From assembly GCF_022410465.1 (NCBI RefSeq), contig NZ_JAJSON010000018.1, positions 1 to 64,000 on the forward strand: a DNA stretch of 64,000 nucleotides, in the 5' to 3' direction. Under the pieces are notes generated by a model. It was not told the DNA's origin, did no database searches, and saw only the letters and a list, made by a program, of their open reading frames with translations. Both the position numbers and the translations under genes were made by a program. The stretch is from Christiangramia crocea (GTDB lineage Bacteria; Bacteroidota; Bacteroidia; Flavobacteriales; Flavobacteriaceae). This document shows, in pieces, positions 18,205-26,936 of this stretch; positions within the stretch are counted from its first letter, which is position 1; each line of letters begins with the position of its first letter.

Positions 18205-19182
18205 ATGTCGAAGGTTAAATATTATTACGATAGCGAGACCCTTTCCTACAAGAAGATCGAGCAAAAGAAAGGCCGCCGTCTAGGCATCATTCTACTTAGT
18301 ATTACCGGATCGTTTTTAGGTGGATTCATCCTTCTAATGATCTATCTGAATATCCCCCAGATCGAGACTCCCAAAGAAAAGGCACTTAAACGTGAACTTC
18401 AGAATATGAAGTTGCAGTACGGTTTACTCAATAAAAAGATGGATCAAATCCAGGATGTAATGGCTAATATTGAAGACCGGGACAATAATATTTACCGACT
18501 TTATTTTGAAGCCAATCCTATCCCGGAAGAGCAAAGAAAGGCCGGATTTGGAGGGATTAACCGGTACAAGGATCTTGAAGGTTTTGATAACAGCAAACTG
18601 ATTATTGAAACCACAAAAAGAATGGATGTACTCACAAAACGTTTGGTGGTTCAGTCAAAATCGCTGGATGAAGTTGCCAAACTGGCTAAAGAAAAAGGAC
18701 AGCTACTGGCCGCCATTCCCGCTATACAACCTGTGAACAATGAAGACCTCAGCAGGATAGCATCGGGTTACGGATGGCGAACAGACCCCTTCACCAAGGT
18801 AAAGAAATACCATTACGGCATGGACTTTACTGCGCCCAGGGGAACTCCGGTATACGCAACAGGAAACGGGAGAGTGGTTAGAGCCGATAGCCGTTCTACC
18901 GGATATGGAAACCATATAAGAATAGATCACGGATATGGATACACAAGCCTTTATGCGCACTTATACAAATACAATGTACGCAGGGGGCAAAAAGTTGAAA
19001 GAGGAGATGTAATTGGATTCGTGGGAAGCACGGGGCGATCTGAAGCTCCCCACCTCCATTATGAGATCTTCAAGGATGACAAAAGGATCAACCCCATAAA
19101 CTTCTATTACGGAAATCTTTCCCCCGAAGAATTCGGCAAAGTACTGGAGAGAGCCCAACGTGAAAATCAATCGCTGGATTAA
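18205..19182 (+). CDS. Membrane-anchored M23 (LytM-type) peptidase
   Basis: A 325-residue protein with one N-terminal transmembrane helix (about residues 27-47, GIILLSITGSFLGGFILLMIY). A probable coiled coil follows (about 55-90), then a C-terminal M23 endopeptidase domain. The zinc and catalytic residues look complete: HYGMDFTAPRGTPVYATG (His and Asp ligands), HGYGYTSLYAH and the HLHYEI pair. It should cut peptidoglycan cross-links, or act in regulated wall hydrolysis, on the periplasmic side. Its stop shares a base with the following MerR start, so they are translationally linked. Confidence 0.94.
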   Translation: MSKVKYYYDSETLSYKKIEQKKGRRLGIILLSITGSFLGGFILLMIYLNIPQIETPKEKALKRELQNMKLQYGLLNKKMDQIQDVMANIEDRDNNIYRLYFEANPIPEEQRKAGFGGINRYKDLEGFDNSKLIIETTKRMDVLTKRLVVQSKSLDEVAKLAKEKGQLLAAIPAIQPVNNEDLSRIASGYGWRTDPFTKVKKYHYGMDFTAPRGTPVYATGNGRVVRADSRSTGYGNHIRIDHGYGYTSLYAHLYKYNVRRGQKVERGDVIGFVGSTGRSEAPHLHYEIFKDDKRINPINFYYGNLSPEEFGKVLERAQRENQSLD

Positions 19183-19511
19183 TGCATATCAATCTTCCGG
19201 AAAAACGTTACTACAGCATTGGCGAAGTTGCGGAAGCCTTTAAGGTTAATGCTTCCCTGATCAGGTTTTGGGAAAAGGAATTTGATGTTATAAAGCCTAA
19301 GAAAAATGCTAAAGGCAACAGGAAATTCACTCCTGAGGACATTAAGAACCTTGAGCTTATCTATCATTTGGTAAAAGAAAGAGGATTCACCCTGGAAGGA
19401 GCAAAAATTCACCTTAAAGAAGAAAAACAAAAGACACTGAGCAACTTTGAAATTATTCGTAAGTTGGAAAGTGTAAAAGCAGAACTAATCAACCTTAAAA
19501 ATCAATTGTAA
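19182..19511 (+). CDS. MerR-family transcriptional regulator
   Basis: A 109-residue DNA-binding protein with an N-terminal winged helix (about residues 5-75): YYSIGEVAEAFKVNASLIRFWEKEF, then KKNAKGNRKFTPEDIKNL. A short helical tail follows, and there is no effector-binding or cysteine-containing metal-sensing domain. Its ligand is unknown and it may work purely by dimerisation. The ATG overlaps the last base of the M23 stop codon, and LemA follows after one base, so it lies inside the envelope operon and may control it. Confidence 0.92.
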   Translation: MHINLPEKRYYSIGEVAEAFKVNASLIRFWEKEFDVIKPKKNAKGNRKFTPEDIKNLELIYHLVKERGFTLEGAKIHLKEEKQKTLSNFEIIRKLESVKAELINLKNQL

Positions 19512-19512
19512 T

Positions 19513-20109
19513 ATGAAAAAGTGGTTAATCCCCTTAATAATTATCGTAATCGGCGTGGTTGTGATATGGAAATTCACAGCCGGATTCAACAACACCGCAG
19601 TGACAAAAGAAGAGAATGCAAAACTGGCCTGGGCTAATGTTGAAAGTTCTTATCAGAGACGAAACGATCTCATTGGTAACCTTGTTAAAACGGTAGAAGG
19701 CGCTGCAGATTTTGAAAGAGGGACACTTACCGATGTTATTGAAGCCAGAGCTAAAGCAACTTCAGTAAATGTGGATGCCGATAATTTAAGTGCAGCCCAG
19801 ATACAGCAATTCCAGGAAGCACAACAGGGAGTGACCTCCGCTCTTTCCAGGCTGCTTGTTACCGTGGAAAGATATCCGGAGCTGAAGGCGAATCAAAACT
19901 TTCTTCAGCTACAATCGCAACTCGAAGGAACCGAGAACAGAATTAATGTTGCACGTGATCGCTTCAACGAAGCCGTTACTGACTATAACACATATATCAG
20001 AGTATTCCCGAACAATATATTCGCCGGAATGTTCGGTTTTGAAAGAATGGAGCGCTTCCAGGCTGATGCCGGTGCAGAAGACGCCCCTGATGTAGAATTT
20101 GACTTTTAG
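19513..20109 (+). CDS. LemA family protein
   Basis: A 198-residue LemA-type protein with one N-terminal membrane segment (residues 4-21, WLIPLIIIVIGVVVIWKF) and a helical domain. Family marks are WANVESSYQRRNDLIGNLVKTVEG, ERYPELKANQNFLQLQSQLEGTENRI, and FNEAVTDYNTYIRVFPNNIFAGMFGF. The exact role of LemA is not settled. It is regularly encoded next to TPM-domain proteins, as here, suggesting a common membrane-associated function. Confidence 0.95.
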   Translation: MKKWLIPLIIIVIGVVVIWKFTAGFNNTAVTKEENAKLAWANVESSYQRRNDLIGNLVKTVEGAADFERGTLTDVIEARAKATSVNVDADNLSAAQIQQFQEAQQGVTSALSRLLVTVERYPELKANQNFLQLQSQLEGTENRINVARDRFNEAVTDYNTYIRVFPNNIFAGMFGFERMERFQADAGAEDAPDVEFDF

Positions 20110-20113
20110 GACG

Positions 20114-20560
20114 ATGGGGCAGGATGCAGACAAAGGTTTCCTTTCTAAAAAGGAAGAAAACGAGATCGTAGAGGCCATTCGCAAGGCTGAATTGAAAACT
20201 TCCGGGGAAATTCGGGTTCATCTGGAACGAAGCACTGAAGGCAAGGACATTTTTGAAAGAGCCATGGAAGTATTCCATATGCTGAAAATGGATAATACCA
20301 AACTGGACAACGGAGTTCTTATTTATGTTGCTATCGAAGACCGGAATTTTGTGATCTATGGAGACAAAGGTATTAATAAGGTTGTTCCTGAAGACTTTTG
20401 GGAAAGCACCAAAGACCTTATTGTTTCACATTTCAGAAAAAACAATTTTAAGGAAGGACTGGTTGAAGGCATCCTGAAAGCCGGAGAACAACTCCAAAAA
20501 CATTTTCCCTGGGATGAAGGAGATACCAATCAATTATCTGATCAAATTTCAAAAGCATAG
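20114..20560 (+). CDS. TPM domain protein (soluble)
   Basis: A 148-residue protein consisting essentially of a TPM domain (PF04536 type), with KTSGEIRVHLERSTEGKD, LDNGVLIYVAIEDRNFVIYGD and VSHFRKNNFKEGLVEGI. The ATG at 20114 is the sensible start. A TTG 15 bases earlier would overlap lemA and read through its stop region. No membrane segment or signal peptide is seen, unlike the next TPM protein. It starts four bases after lemA and its 3' end overlaps the next gene by 47 bases. Confidence 0.9.
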   Translation: MGQDADKGFLSKKEENEIVEAIRKAELKTSGEIRVHLERSTEGKDIFERAMEVFHMLKMDNTKLDNGVLIYVAIEDRNFVIYGDKGINKVVPEDFWESTKDLIVSHFRKNNFKEGLVEGILKAGEQLQKHFPWDEGDTNQLSDQISKA

Positions 20561-21335
20561 GCTTATCAAACGATTTATATATTTTCTAATACTTCTTACA
20601 GGGTTTACCGCCATAGCACAGCGTGACATCCCTGAAAAACCTTCTGAACAGACCAGTGTTTATGATGAGGGCCAGATGCTTTCATCTTCGGATGAAAAAC
20701 GACTGGAGCGGAAACTTATCAATTACGCCGACACCACTTCCACTCAGATCGTGGTTGTGACCATTGAATCGCTGGAAGGTGAGTATGAAGGGACCTACGC
20801 GGCCCACTGGGCACATGAATGGGGAATAGGCCAGAGTGAAAAAGATAACGGACTCCTTATACTTGTAGCTAAAAAAGAAAGAAAGATCTGGATTACGACC
20901 GGTTATGGCCTGGAAGAATACATGACCGATGCCAAAACCAAAGAGATCATCGAGCTTATCATATTACCCGAGTTCAGAAATGGCGATATCTATGCCGGAC
21001 TAAACAAAGGCACTACAGCTATATTCGAAGTTCTGAATGGAACCTTTCAGGGTGCCCCGGGAAGAAAATCCGGAAGCGGGGGGCTACCACTACGCTCCAT
21101 CATAGTCTTTATAATCTTCATAGTAATCATCATCTCCATGTTCAATAAAAGAGGAGGCCGCGGCGGAAGAGGTCGCGGACGCAGCGTGCTCTGGGACGCT
21201 ATTATCCTAAGTTCATTGGGTCGTGGTAGTTTTGGCGGTGGAAGTTCCGGTGGCGGATTTGGCGGCGGCGGCGGCTTTGGAGGAGGCTTCGGCGGCGGTG
21301 GATTTGGTGGCGGTGGTGCCGGTGGAAGCTGGTAG
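20514..21335 (+). CDS. TPM domain membrane protein with glycine-rich tail
   Basis: A 273-residue protein with a signal sequence or anchor (LIKRFIYFLILLTGFTAIAQ, about residues 18-37) and a TPM domain (about 45-175, SVYDEGQMLSSSDEKRLE, TTSTQIVVVTIESLEG, KKERKIWITTGYGLEEYMTD). A second membrane helix follows (about 192-208, SIIVFIIFIVIIISMF), then an arginine/glycine stretch and a tail of repeated glycine and phenylalanine. The only usable start is the ATG at 20514, inside the previous gene, giving a long positively charged leader. The topology is that of the widespread YgcG-like TPM proteins, function unresolved. Confidence 0.92.
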   Translation: MKEIPINYLIKFQKHRLIKRFIYFLILLTGFTAIAQRDIPEKPSEQTSVYDEGQMLSSSDEKRLERKLINYADTTSTQIVVVTIESLEGEYEGTYAAHWAHEWGIGQSEKDNGLLILVAKKERKIWITTGYGLEEYMTDAKTKEIIELIILPEFRNGDIYAGLNKGTTAIFEVLNGTFQGAPGRKSGSGGLPLRSIIVFIIFIVIIISMFNKRGGRGGRGRGRSVLWDAIILSSLGRGSFGGGSSGGGFGGGGGFGGGFGGGGFGGGGAGGSW

Positions 21336-21390
21336 TATCATTCTGCAGCGGGCAATCACAGTTGTGAGAAATTAGAAAGATCTAGATATA

Positions 21391-21424
21391 AAAAAAGTCC
21401 TCAAAATTTGAGGACTTTTTTTAT
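21391..21424. terminator. Bidirectional terminator between the TPM operon and clpX
   Basis: AAAAAAGTCCTCA pairs with TGAGGACTTTTTT around a five-base A/T loop. A runs on one side and T runs on the other make it work in both directions. It lies between two convergent genes. Confidence 0.9.
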
Positions 21425-21462
21425 ATAGTTTCCGACTAAGTACAGCTTAACTTACTGCTTCA

Positions 21463-22695
21463 CTAAGACACGGCTTTAAGCTTATTCATTGTGGATTTAT
21501 TCAGTTTATCCTCGGCATATTCACGGGTCACGGTGAAATTGTCTTCCTCACTTTCCGGAAGTTCGAACATCGCATCAGTCAGGATCGCTTCACATAGCGA
21601 ACGTAATCCCCGGGCACCAAGCTTATATTCTACTGCTCTATCAACTATATAATCCAAAGCTTCCTCGGTGATATCAAATTCGATATCATCCATCTCGAAG
21701 AGTTTCTTATACTGCTTGATAATCGCATTTTTCGGTTCGGTAAGAATAGCCCTCAAGGTAGACCTGTCCAGTGGGTTCATATAAGTAAGAGCCGGCAATC
21801 TACCAATGATCTCGGGTATTAGCCCAAATTCCTTAAGGTCTTTTGGAATGATATATTTAAGCAGGTTTGTTCGCTCAATGGAGTCCTCGCTTTTTGAAGC
21901 GCTGAATCCAACGGCCTGCATATTAAGCCTCTTGCTGATTATCCTTTCAATCCCATCAAAAGCACCTCCGGCGATAAAGAGAATATTTTCGGTATTCACC
22001 TCAATGAATTTCTGATCGGGGTGTTTACGCCCACCTTTTGGAGGAACATTTACCGTGGTTCCTTCCAGGAGTTTCAAAAGCGCCTGTTGAACGCCTTCTC
22101 CTGAAACATCACGGGTTATGGATGGGTTATCACTTTTACGCGCAATCTTATCGATCTCATCAATGAATACAATCCCACGCTGGGCTTTTTCAGTATTATA
22201 ATCGGCTGCCTGAAGCAATCTGGTCAAAATTCCTTCAACATCCTCTCCCACGTAACCTGCTTCAGTAAGCACTGTCGCATCCACGATAGCAAGCGGGACA
22301 TTGAGCATTTTAGCAATAGTTCGGGCCATAAGAGTCTTACCGGTTCCGGTTTCCCCCACCATTACGATATTACTTTTCTGGATCTCCACATCATCTTCAC
22401 TTTCGGGCTGCAGTAATCTCTTATAATGATTATACACTGCGACAGACATCACCTTCTTGGTTTCCTCCTGCCCAATGATATACTCATCAAGAAAAGCCTT
22501 GATAGATTTGGGCTTACTAAGCATCAAATCTGATGAAAGCTCTCTTGCTTCTCCCTGCCTGGACTCTTCTACCACAATGCCATGGGCCTGCTCTATACAC
22601 CTGTCACAGATGTGAGCATCCAGCCCGGCAATTAGCAGATTGGTTTCAGGTTTCTTTCTTCCACAAAAGGAACATTCTAAATCTTCTTTCGCCAT
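21463..22695 (-). CDS. clpX: ATP-dependent Clp protease ATP-binding subunit ClpX
   Basis: The AAA+ unfoldase partner of ClpP, 410 residues. The N-terminal zinc finger is complete (C8, C11, C30, C33: CSFC and CDRC). Walker A is GETGTGKT (114-121), Walker B is in [10 protein letters not shown], and the IGF-type ClpP-contact loop region is present ([10 protein letters not shown] region nearby). The arginine-finger segment GARGLRSL is intact. It lies 51 bases downstream of clpP in the same direction, in the usual clpP-clpX order. Cytoplasmic. Confidence 0.98.
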   Translation of the reverse strand: MAKEDLECSFCGRKKPETNLLIAGLDAHICDRCIEQAHGIVVEESRQGEARELSSDLMLSKPKSIKAFLDEYIIGQEETKKVMSVAVYNHYKRLLQPESEDDVEIQKSNIVMVGETGTGKTLMARTIAKMLNVPLAIVDATVLTEAGYVGEDVEGILTRLLQAADYNTEKAQRGIVFIDEIDKIARKSDNPSITRDVSGEGVQQALLKLLEGTTVNVPPKGGRKHPDQKFIEVNTENILFIAGGAFDGIERIISKRLNMQAVGFSASKSEDSIERTNLLKYIIPKDLKEFGLIPEIIGRLPALTYMNPLDRSTLRAILTEPKNAIIKQYKKLFEMDDIEFDITEEALDYIVDRAVEYKLGARGLRSLCEAILTDAMFELPESEEDNFTVTREYAEDKLNKSTMNKLKAVS

Positions 22696-22746
22696 TATCT
22701 AATTTTTCACTAATTACTCTTAATTTAAAAAAAGTAATTTACAATA

Positions 22747-23424
22747 TTATCCTTCTCTCTTTAAAATTTCATCGATCATACCGTATTCCTTCGCCTTTTC
22801 GGCTTTCATCCAGTAGTCACGATCACTGTCTTCATGCACTTTTTCGTAGGTTTGACCACTATGTTTGGCGATGATCTTATAAAGTTCTTCTTTTAATGTT
22901 AAAATTTCTCTAGCCGTGATTTCTATATCACTTGCCTGACCCTGAGCTCCTCCCATAGGCTGATGTATCATCACCCTGCAATGAGGCAAGCCACTTCTTT
23001 TACCTTTTTCACCGGCACAAAGCAGGACAGCCCCCATAGATGCAGCCATTCCAGTGCAAATAGTAGCAACATCAGGCTTTATGAATTGCATGGTATCATA
23101 GATCCCAAGACCTGCATAAACACTACCCCCCGGTGAATTTATATAGATCTGGATATCCTTGGAAGAATCAGTACTCTCCAAAAACAACAATTGCGCCTGA
23201 ACAATATTGGCCACCTGTTCGTTGATTCCGGTTCCAAGAAATATAATCCTGTCCATCATCAGCCTCGAAAAAACATCCATTGCCACAGCATTCATCTGGC
23301 GTTCTTCAATGATATTCGGGGTCATGCCTACCGGCACCATGCTACTTATAATCTTATCGTAATAATTGCTGTTTATGTTATGATCTGAGACAGCATATTT
23401 TCGAAATTCCTTTCCGTAGTCCAT
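22747..23424 (-). CDS. clpP: ATP-dependent Clp protease proteolytic subunit ClpP
   Basis: The serine protease chamber of the Clp system, 225 residues from the ATG at 23424. A TTG one codon earlier is an unlikely start. The catalytic Ser129 is in GMAASMGA and His154 is in MIHQPMGGAQGQ, with the catalytic Asp further on (near DSDRDYWM). The oxyanion segment INSPGGSVYAG is intact. It has a longer N-terminal extension than E. coli ClpP, as often in Bacteroidota. Separated from tig by a terminator, so it has its own transcript with clpX. Confidence 0.97.
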   Translation of the reverse strand: MDYGKEFRKYAVSDHNINSNYYDKIISSMVPVGMTPNIIEERQMNAVAMDVFSRLMMDRIIFLGTGINEQVANIVQAQLLFLESTDSSKDIQIYINSPGGSVYAGLGIYDTMQFIKPDVATICTGMAASMGAVLLCAGEKGKRSGLPHCRVMIHQPMGGAQGQASDIEITAREILTLKEELYKIIAKHSGQTYEKVHEDSDRDYWMKAEKAKEYGMIDEILKREG

Positions 23425-23463
23425 CAATTTTTTAATATTTTTAATTATAACCTGGGTTAAGCC

Positions 23464-23498
23464 AAAAAAAGGCGTTATCCCGATTGAGTTAACGCCTT
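23464..23498 (-). terminator. Terminator of tig
   Basis: AAGGCGTTA at 23469-23477 pairs with TAACGCCTT at 23490-23498 (nine perfect pairs), followed on the minus strand by T residues. It separates tig from clpP-clpX. Confidence 0.85.
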
Positions 23499-23526
23499 AA
23501 AGATAGGTAATATATCGTAAAAAGGC

Positions 23527-24849
23527 TTACTTATAAATCGCTTTCACAAATTCTTCGTAAGTAACCTCTTTTTCGTCAAATTTCATGTTCTCCTTATAGA
23601 ACTCAAGCAGTTTTTCATTCATCAACTGCTCAGAAAGTCTCTTAACTTCATCCTGGTTTGATAGAATTCTTGCAGCGATATCATCAAGTTCCTTCTGAGA
23701 GGGATCTGTCTGTCCAAACTGAGCCATCTGCTGTTTGATCTTATCGGTAGTGAAGGCTTTTAGATCTTCAAAGTCCACATTGAGATTATTATCGTTCACC
23801 ACCTTTCCTTCGATAAGCTGATAACGAAGTCCCTTTTCACTTTTCTCATATTCTTCTTTTGCCTCCTCTTCAGTAAGCGGTTTTTCACCTACAGTTTGTA
23901 TCCATTTCTGAAGAAATTCCTTTGGCAGTTCAAAATCTGTAGCTTCAATTAAAGCTTCAGTAATGTCATTCATTAACTGCTGGTCGCTTTGCTGCTGGAA
24001 TTGTTTTGCAGCATCTTCTTTGATCTTTTCCTTAAGCTCGGTCACAGACTTCACTTTATCCTTTCCAAAAAGTTTATCAAACAATTCCTGATCAAGATCT
24101 GCCAGTTCTCTTTCATTGATCTCGGAAATAGTGAATTCTACTTCAATATCAAGATCGTGAGCTCTGTCATGCTCTATTTTAAGATGATTGATCAAAGCGT
24201 GATCATCTTCGAAAAGATTTTTGGTTTTTAAAGTGATCGTATCACCAGGCTTGGCTCCAACAAACTTGTTAAGGTTGCGTTTTCCTTTAATATTCTCCAG
24301 CTCGATAGTGGAATCATTCTCGATACCTTCTTCTTCATTTTTGAAAGTTCCGGTCACAGAATCACCTTCTTCGGCAACATCCTTACTCTTTAGTTTTCCA
24401 TATTGCTTCTGAATACTCTCAATCTGATCATTCACCATTTTCTCATCGGCAACGATGTTGTATTTGGTAACCGGTTTCTCAAGATCAAGGTTCACCTCAA
24501 ACTCCGGAGCCAGTCCCAATTCAAATTCAAAGCTGTAATCATCATTATCCCAGTCAAAATTTTCCTGTTCCTTAGGAATAGGATTACCCAGAACATCAAG
24601 TTTCTCTTCAGTAAGATATTTATTAAGGCTGTCCTGAAGAAGTTTATTCACCTCATCCACCAACACGGCCTTGCCGTATTGTTTTTTGACCATTCCCATA
24701 GGTACATGACCTTTTCTGAAACCGGGAATATTGGCATTCTTACGGTAATCTTTTAAAATCTTATCTACTTTACCGGCATAATCATCTTTCGCGATATCAA
24801 CTTTAACTACCGCATTTAATTCATCAATATTCTCTCTGGTAATATTCAT
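23527..24849 (-). CDS. tig: Trigger factor (ribosome-associated chaperone)
   Basis: A peptidyl-prolyl isomerase and nascent-chain chaperone, 440 residues. The N-terminal ribosome-binding domain has the signature segment IPGFRKGHVPMGMVKKQYG, matching the GFRxGxxP loop. The middle FKBP-like region (about 150-250) is divergent, as usual in Bacteroidota, and the C-terminal helical domain is present. A consensus promoter lies directly upstream and a terminator follows, so tig appears to be its own unit next to clpPX. Confidence 0.95.
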   Translation of the reverse strand: MNITRENIDELNAVVKVDIAKDDYAGKVDKILKDYRKNANIPGFRKGHVPMGMVKKQYGKAVLVDEVNKLLQDSLNKYLTEEKLDVLGNPIPKEQENFDWDNDDYSFEFELGLAPEFEVNLDLEKPVTKYNIVADEKMVNDQIESIQKQYGKLKSKDVAEEGDSVTGTFKNEEEGIENDSTIELENIKGKRNLNKFVGAKPGDTITLKTKNLFEDDHALINHLKIEHDRAHDLDIEVEFTISEINERELADLDQELFDKLFGKDKVKSVTELKEKIKEDAAKQFQQQSDQQLMNDITEALIEATDFELPKEFLQKWIQTVGEKPLTEEEAKEEYEKSEKGLRYQLIEGKVVNDNNLNVDFEDLKAFTTDKIKQQMAQFGQTDPSQKELDDIAARILSNQDEVKRLSEQLMNEKLLEFYKENMKFDEKEVTYEEFVKAIYK

Positions 24850-24876
24850 TTTGATCTGTTATAAAAAATTGGAGTG

Positions 24877-24907
24877 CAAAATTACATTTTTTTCAAAAGC
24901 CTGCAAA
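24877..24907 (-). promoter_or_regulatory. tig promoter
   Basis: On the minus strand TTTG (24907-24904), exactly 19 bases, then TAATTTTG (24884-24877): a perfect match to the Bacteroidota primary-sigma consensus. It predicts a start of transcription near 24870 and a leader of about 20 bases. Confidence 0.75.
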
Positions 24908-24935
24908 GTTTCAATCCATTGAAATTCAGTTAAAT

Positions 24936-25277
24936 CTAATCTGATTTAAGAATTGAGAAGAGCAAAGACTGCACGAGAGAGAGTAAAAGGCTAAAAATTA
25001 TGGCAATAAGCCAGCCATCCACATCAAAACCACTCACGAAACCATCGGCTATAAAAATGATAATCGCATTTATCACCAGCAGGAATAATCCAAGGGTAAG
25101 GATAGTGACCGGCAGCGTAAACAGTATCAGCAGAGGTTTCACTATAAGATTCAGGATAGCCAGCACTATAGCAACAATAATGGCTGTCCAGTAACTATCA
25201 ACACTTACACCCGGCAACAACTTGGCAAGAATCACCACGGCAAGTGCAGTGAGCAGGAGTCTAAGAATAAAATTCAT
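24936..25277 (-). CDS. Phage holin family IV-like (PF04020) membrane protein
   Basis: A 113-residue very hydrophobic protein with four predicted membrane segments and the conserved NLIVKPLLILFTLPVTILTLGLFLLVINA stretch typical of PF04020, seen in many free-living bacteria. Despite the family name there is no phage gene nearby, and this is a chromosomal housekeeping-type membrane protein of unknown role. Confidence 0.92.
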   Translation of the reverse strand: MNFILRLLLTALAVVILAKLLPGVSVDSYWTAIIVAIVLAILNLIVKPLLILFTLPVTILTLGLFLLVINAIIIFIADGFVSGFDVDGWLIAIIFSLLLSLVQSLLFSILKSD

Positions 25278-25307
25278 AATTTCTGGTATTGGTTATTAGT
25301 AAAGTTG

Positions 25308-25339
25308 CAAAAAAAAGACCGGGAAAATTCCGGCCTTTT
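25308..25339 (-). terminator. Terminator of the FadL/GDSL operon
   Basis: AAAAGaCCGG (25313-25322) pairs with CCGGcCTTTT (25330-25339) with a single mismatch, followed on the minus strand by a T tract. It lies 24 bases past the GDSL gene stop. Confidence 0.82.
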
Positions 25340-25362
25340 AAAATTTTATATCAAATTTAATA

Positions 25363-26928
25363 TTATTGAACGTTCTGTTCCAGGGTCACCGTACCATAAT
25401 CTCCCAGGTTAGCTTTTGGAACCTCAGCCCCGTATCTTTCATTGATTTCATCAATGATGGCATTTGCTATTACTGCGGCACCACGAGGCGTTTGATGGAT
25501 TCCATCAAGAGAATAAGCACCACCTTGAACAAAAGCTGAAGTGAGAACTCCTCCATCATAGGCAATACCTTCAGAATCAAGTTTTGCCACCAAAGCATTG
25601 GCATCTACGAATCCAAGTTCAAAATTGGTAGCGATACTTTCTATTGCCTGATTATATGCTGTGGTTGCTGTTCTTATATTTTGGATTTCTTCAACATCCA
25701 ATGCATCTTCATCATTTATCCCGCTAACAGCTCCAAAAAGGGTTTGCACCTGCTGCTGGCTTGGCTGACCTCCGGCCTGTAAAATAGCAAGAACCTCACC
25801 TACTTCTTGAGTCAGCACCACAGAACCGTAGCCCTGAGCCAGTGCAGACTGATCTATAGGCAACAACAATAATTCTTCCTCGGTCATTTGTCTGAAACCT
25901 AGTGGGTTTGTGGGAGTAACCGGAACATCTATGAGGAAACGGTTAGCTCCTTCGTTAAACTGGATCGCATATTGAGACGCGATAGCCTGTGCCTGTTCAG
26001 GAGTAACATTAGGATTCTGCATAAGCACCTGGGTCATCACCCCGGCTACAGCCTGGAAAAAACCTGTAAGATTCGCTGCCGTTGCAGCATCCAGAGCAAG
26101 CGCATTGTTAGGAATAGTTGTAAAGTAAGGTACTGTCGTAATATCGGGGATATTCAAAAGAACCCCCTCAGCATTCGCCGCTAGTTCCTCTACAATCTGG
26201 CTGTAAAAGAATGCAAAAGCATTTGGATCGGTAATATCATTCGGACCGTAAGATCTCACATCAGTATTATTGGTTTGAAAAGTTCCCGTACCACCTGAAG
26301 TAGCATAGCCCAATACATCATTGTTCCCTATCCATAAAGTAAAGAATGTTGGGTTTTGAGCCATTGCATCTGCCAGCACAGTAGTGCTTTCGGAAGTCGA
26401 AAACCTTGCAAAATAAGCATTTGAAGATGGAGGATCAGTTTGAAGTCCAGCAATACTTCCATACCCCTCAGCTTTTAAATGATAGGATTTTGCTCCGGGA
26501 ACACCCATATTATTGAATGGTCCTTCCAGTTTATTTGTAACTTCTGTAGTTGGCGTAGCATCCAGTCTTCCTGGCACAGGCCCATTAGCTCCTACTGAAA
26601 GAACGTATCGAGGCTTAGCAATTTGACTTCCTCCCACCAAAAGTCCGCCAATATTGTCATTAACCAGAGGTTGAGTGAAACCATTGGTTTCCTGAGTAAT
26701 TGCAAATTTTTCCGCAAGGATATTCGGATAGGAATTTTCCTGACCACTAATATAAAGAGCTCCATCTGCATAACCCGCGGTCAATGAATTTCCCAGTGCC
26801 ACGTAGTTGGAGAAATCAGCTTCCCCGCTACTATAAAAGTCTGCATCTTCGATTGAATTCTCCAATTCCGGCTCACAGGACACAATTCCAAGGGCCAGAA
26901 TTGCCATATATTTAAAATAGTTTTTCAT
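25363..26928 (-). CDS. SGNH/GDSL-family lipoprotein hydrolase
   Basis: A 521-residue outer-envelope lipoprotein (signal MAILALGIVSC, lipid Cys18) with an SGNH hydrolase fold. The nucleophile block reads VALGNSLTAGYADG (Ser48, GNSL in place of GDSL). Block III is LWIGNNDVLG and the Asp/His block is DGIHQTPRGA. A long variable middle region separates the blocks. Substrate is unknown, with lipid or acylated glycan esters likely. It follows the FadL-like porin gene after eight bases, a pairing that suggests release and uptake of fatty acids or other lipids (inference). Confidence 0.9.
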   Translation of the reverse strand: MKNYFKYMAILALGIVSCEPELENSIEDADFYSSGEADFSNYVALGNSLTAGYADGALYISGQENSYPNILAEKFAITQETNGFTQPLVNDNIGGLLVGGSQIAKPRYVLSVGANGPVPGRLDATPTTEVTNKLEGPFNNMGVPGAKSYHLKAEGYGSIAGLQTDPPSSNAYFARFSTSESTTVLADAMAQNPTFFTLWIGNNDVLGYATSGGTGTFQTNNTDVRSYGPNDITDPNAFAFFYSQIVEELAANAEGVLLNIPDITTVPYFTTIPNNALALDAATAANLTGFFQAVAGVMTQVLMQNPNVTPEQAQAIASQYAIQFNEGANRFLIDVPVTPTNPLGFRQMTEEELLLLPIDQSALAQGYGSVVLTQEVGEVLAILQAGGQPSQQQVQTLFGAVSGINDEDALDVEEIQNIRTATTAYNQAIESIATNFELGFVDANALVAKLDSEGIAYDGGVLTSAFVQGGAYSLDGIHQTPRGAAVIANAIIDEINERYGAEVPKANLGDYGTVTLEQNVQ

Positions 26929-26936
26929 CTCTTTAA

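Noticed and set aside
22533-22874. Plus-strand ORF across the clpX-clpP junction
   Set aside because: It is antisense to two certain genes on the minus strand and has no independent support.
24936-25277. Prophage remnant suggested by the holin-family protein
   Set aside because: PF04020 members are common chromosomal membrane proteins and no other phage gene, integrase or attachment site is nearby.
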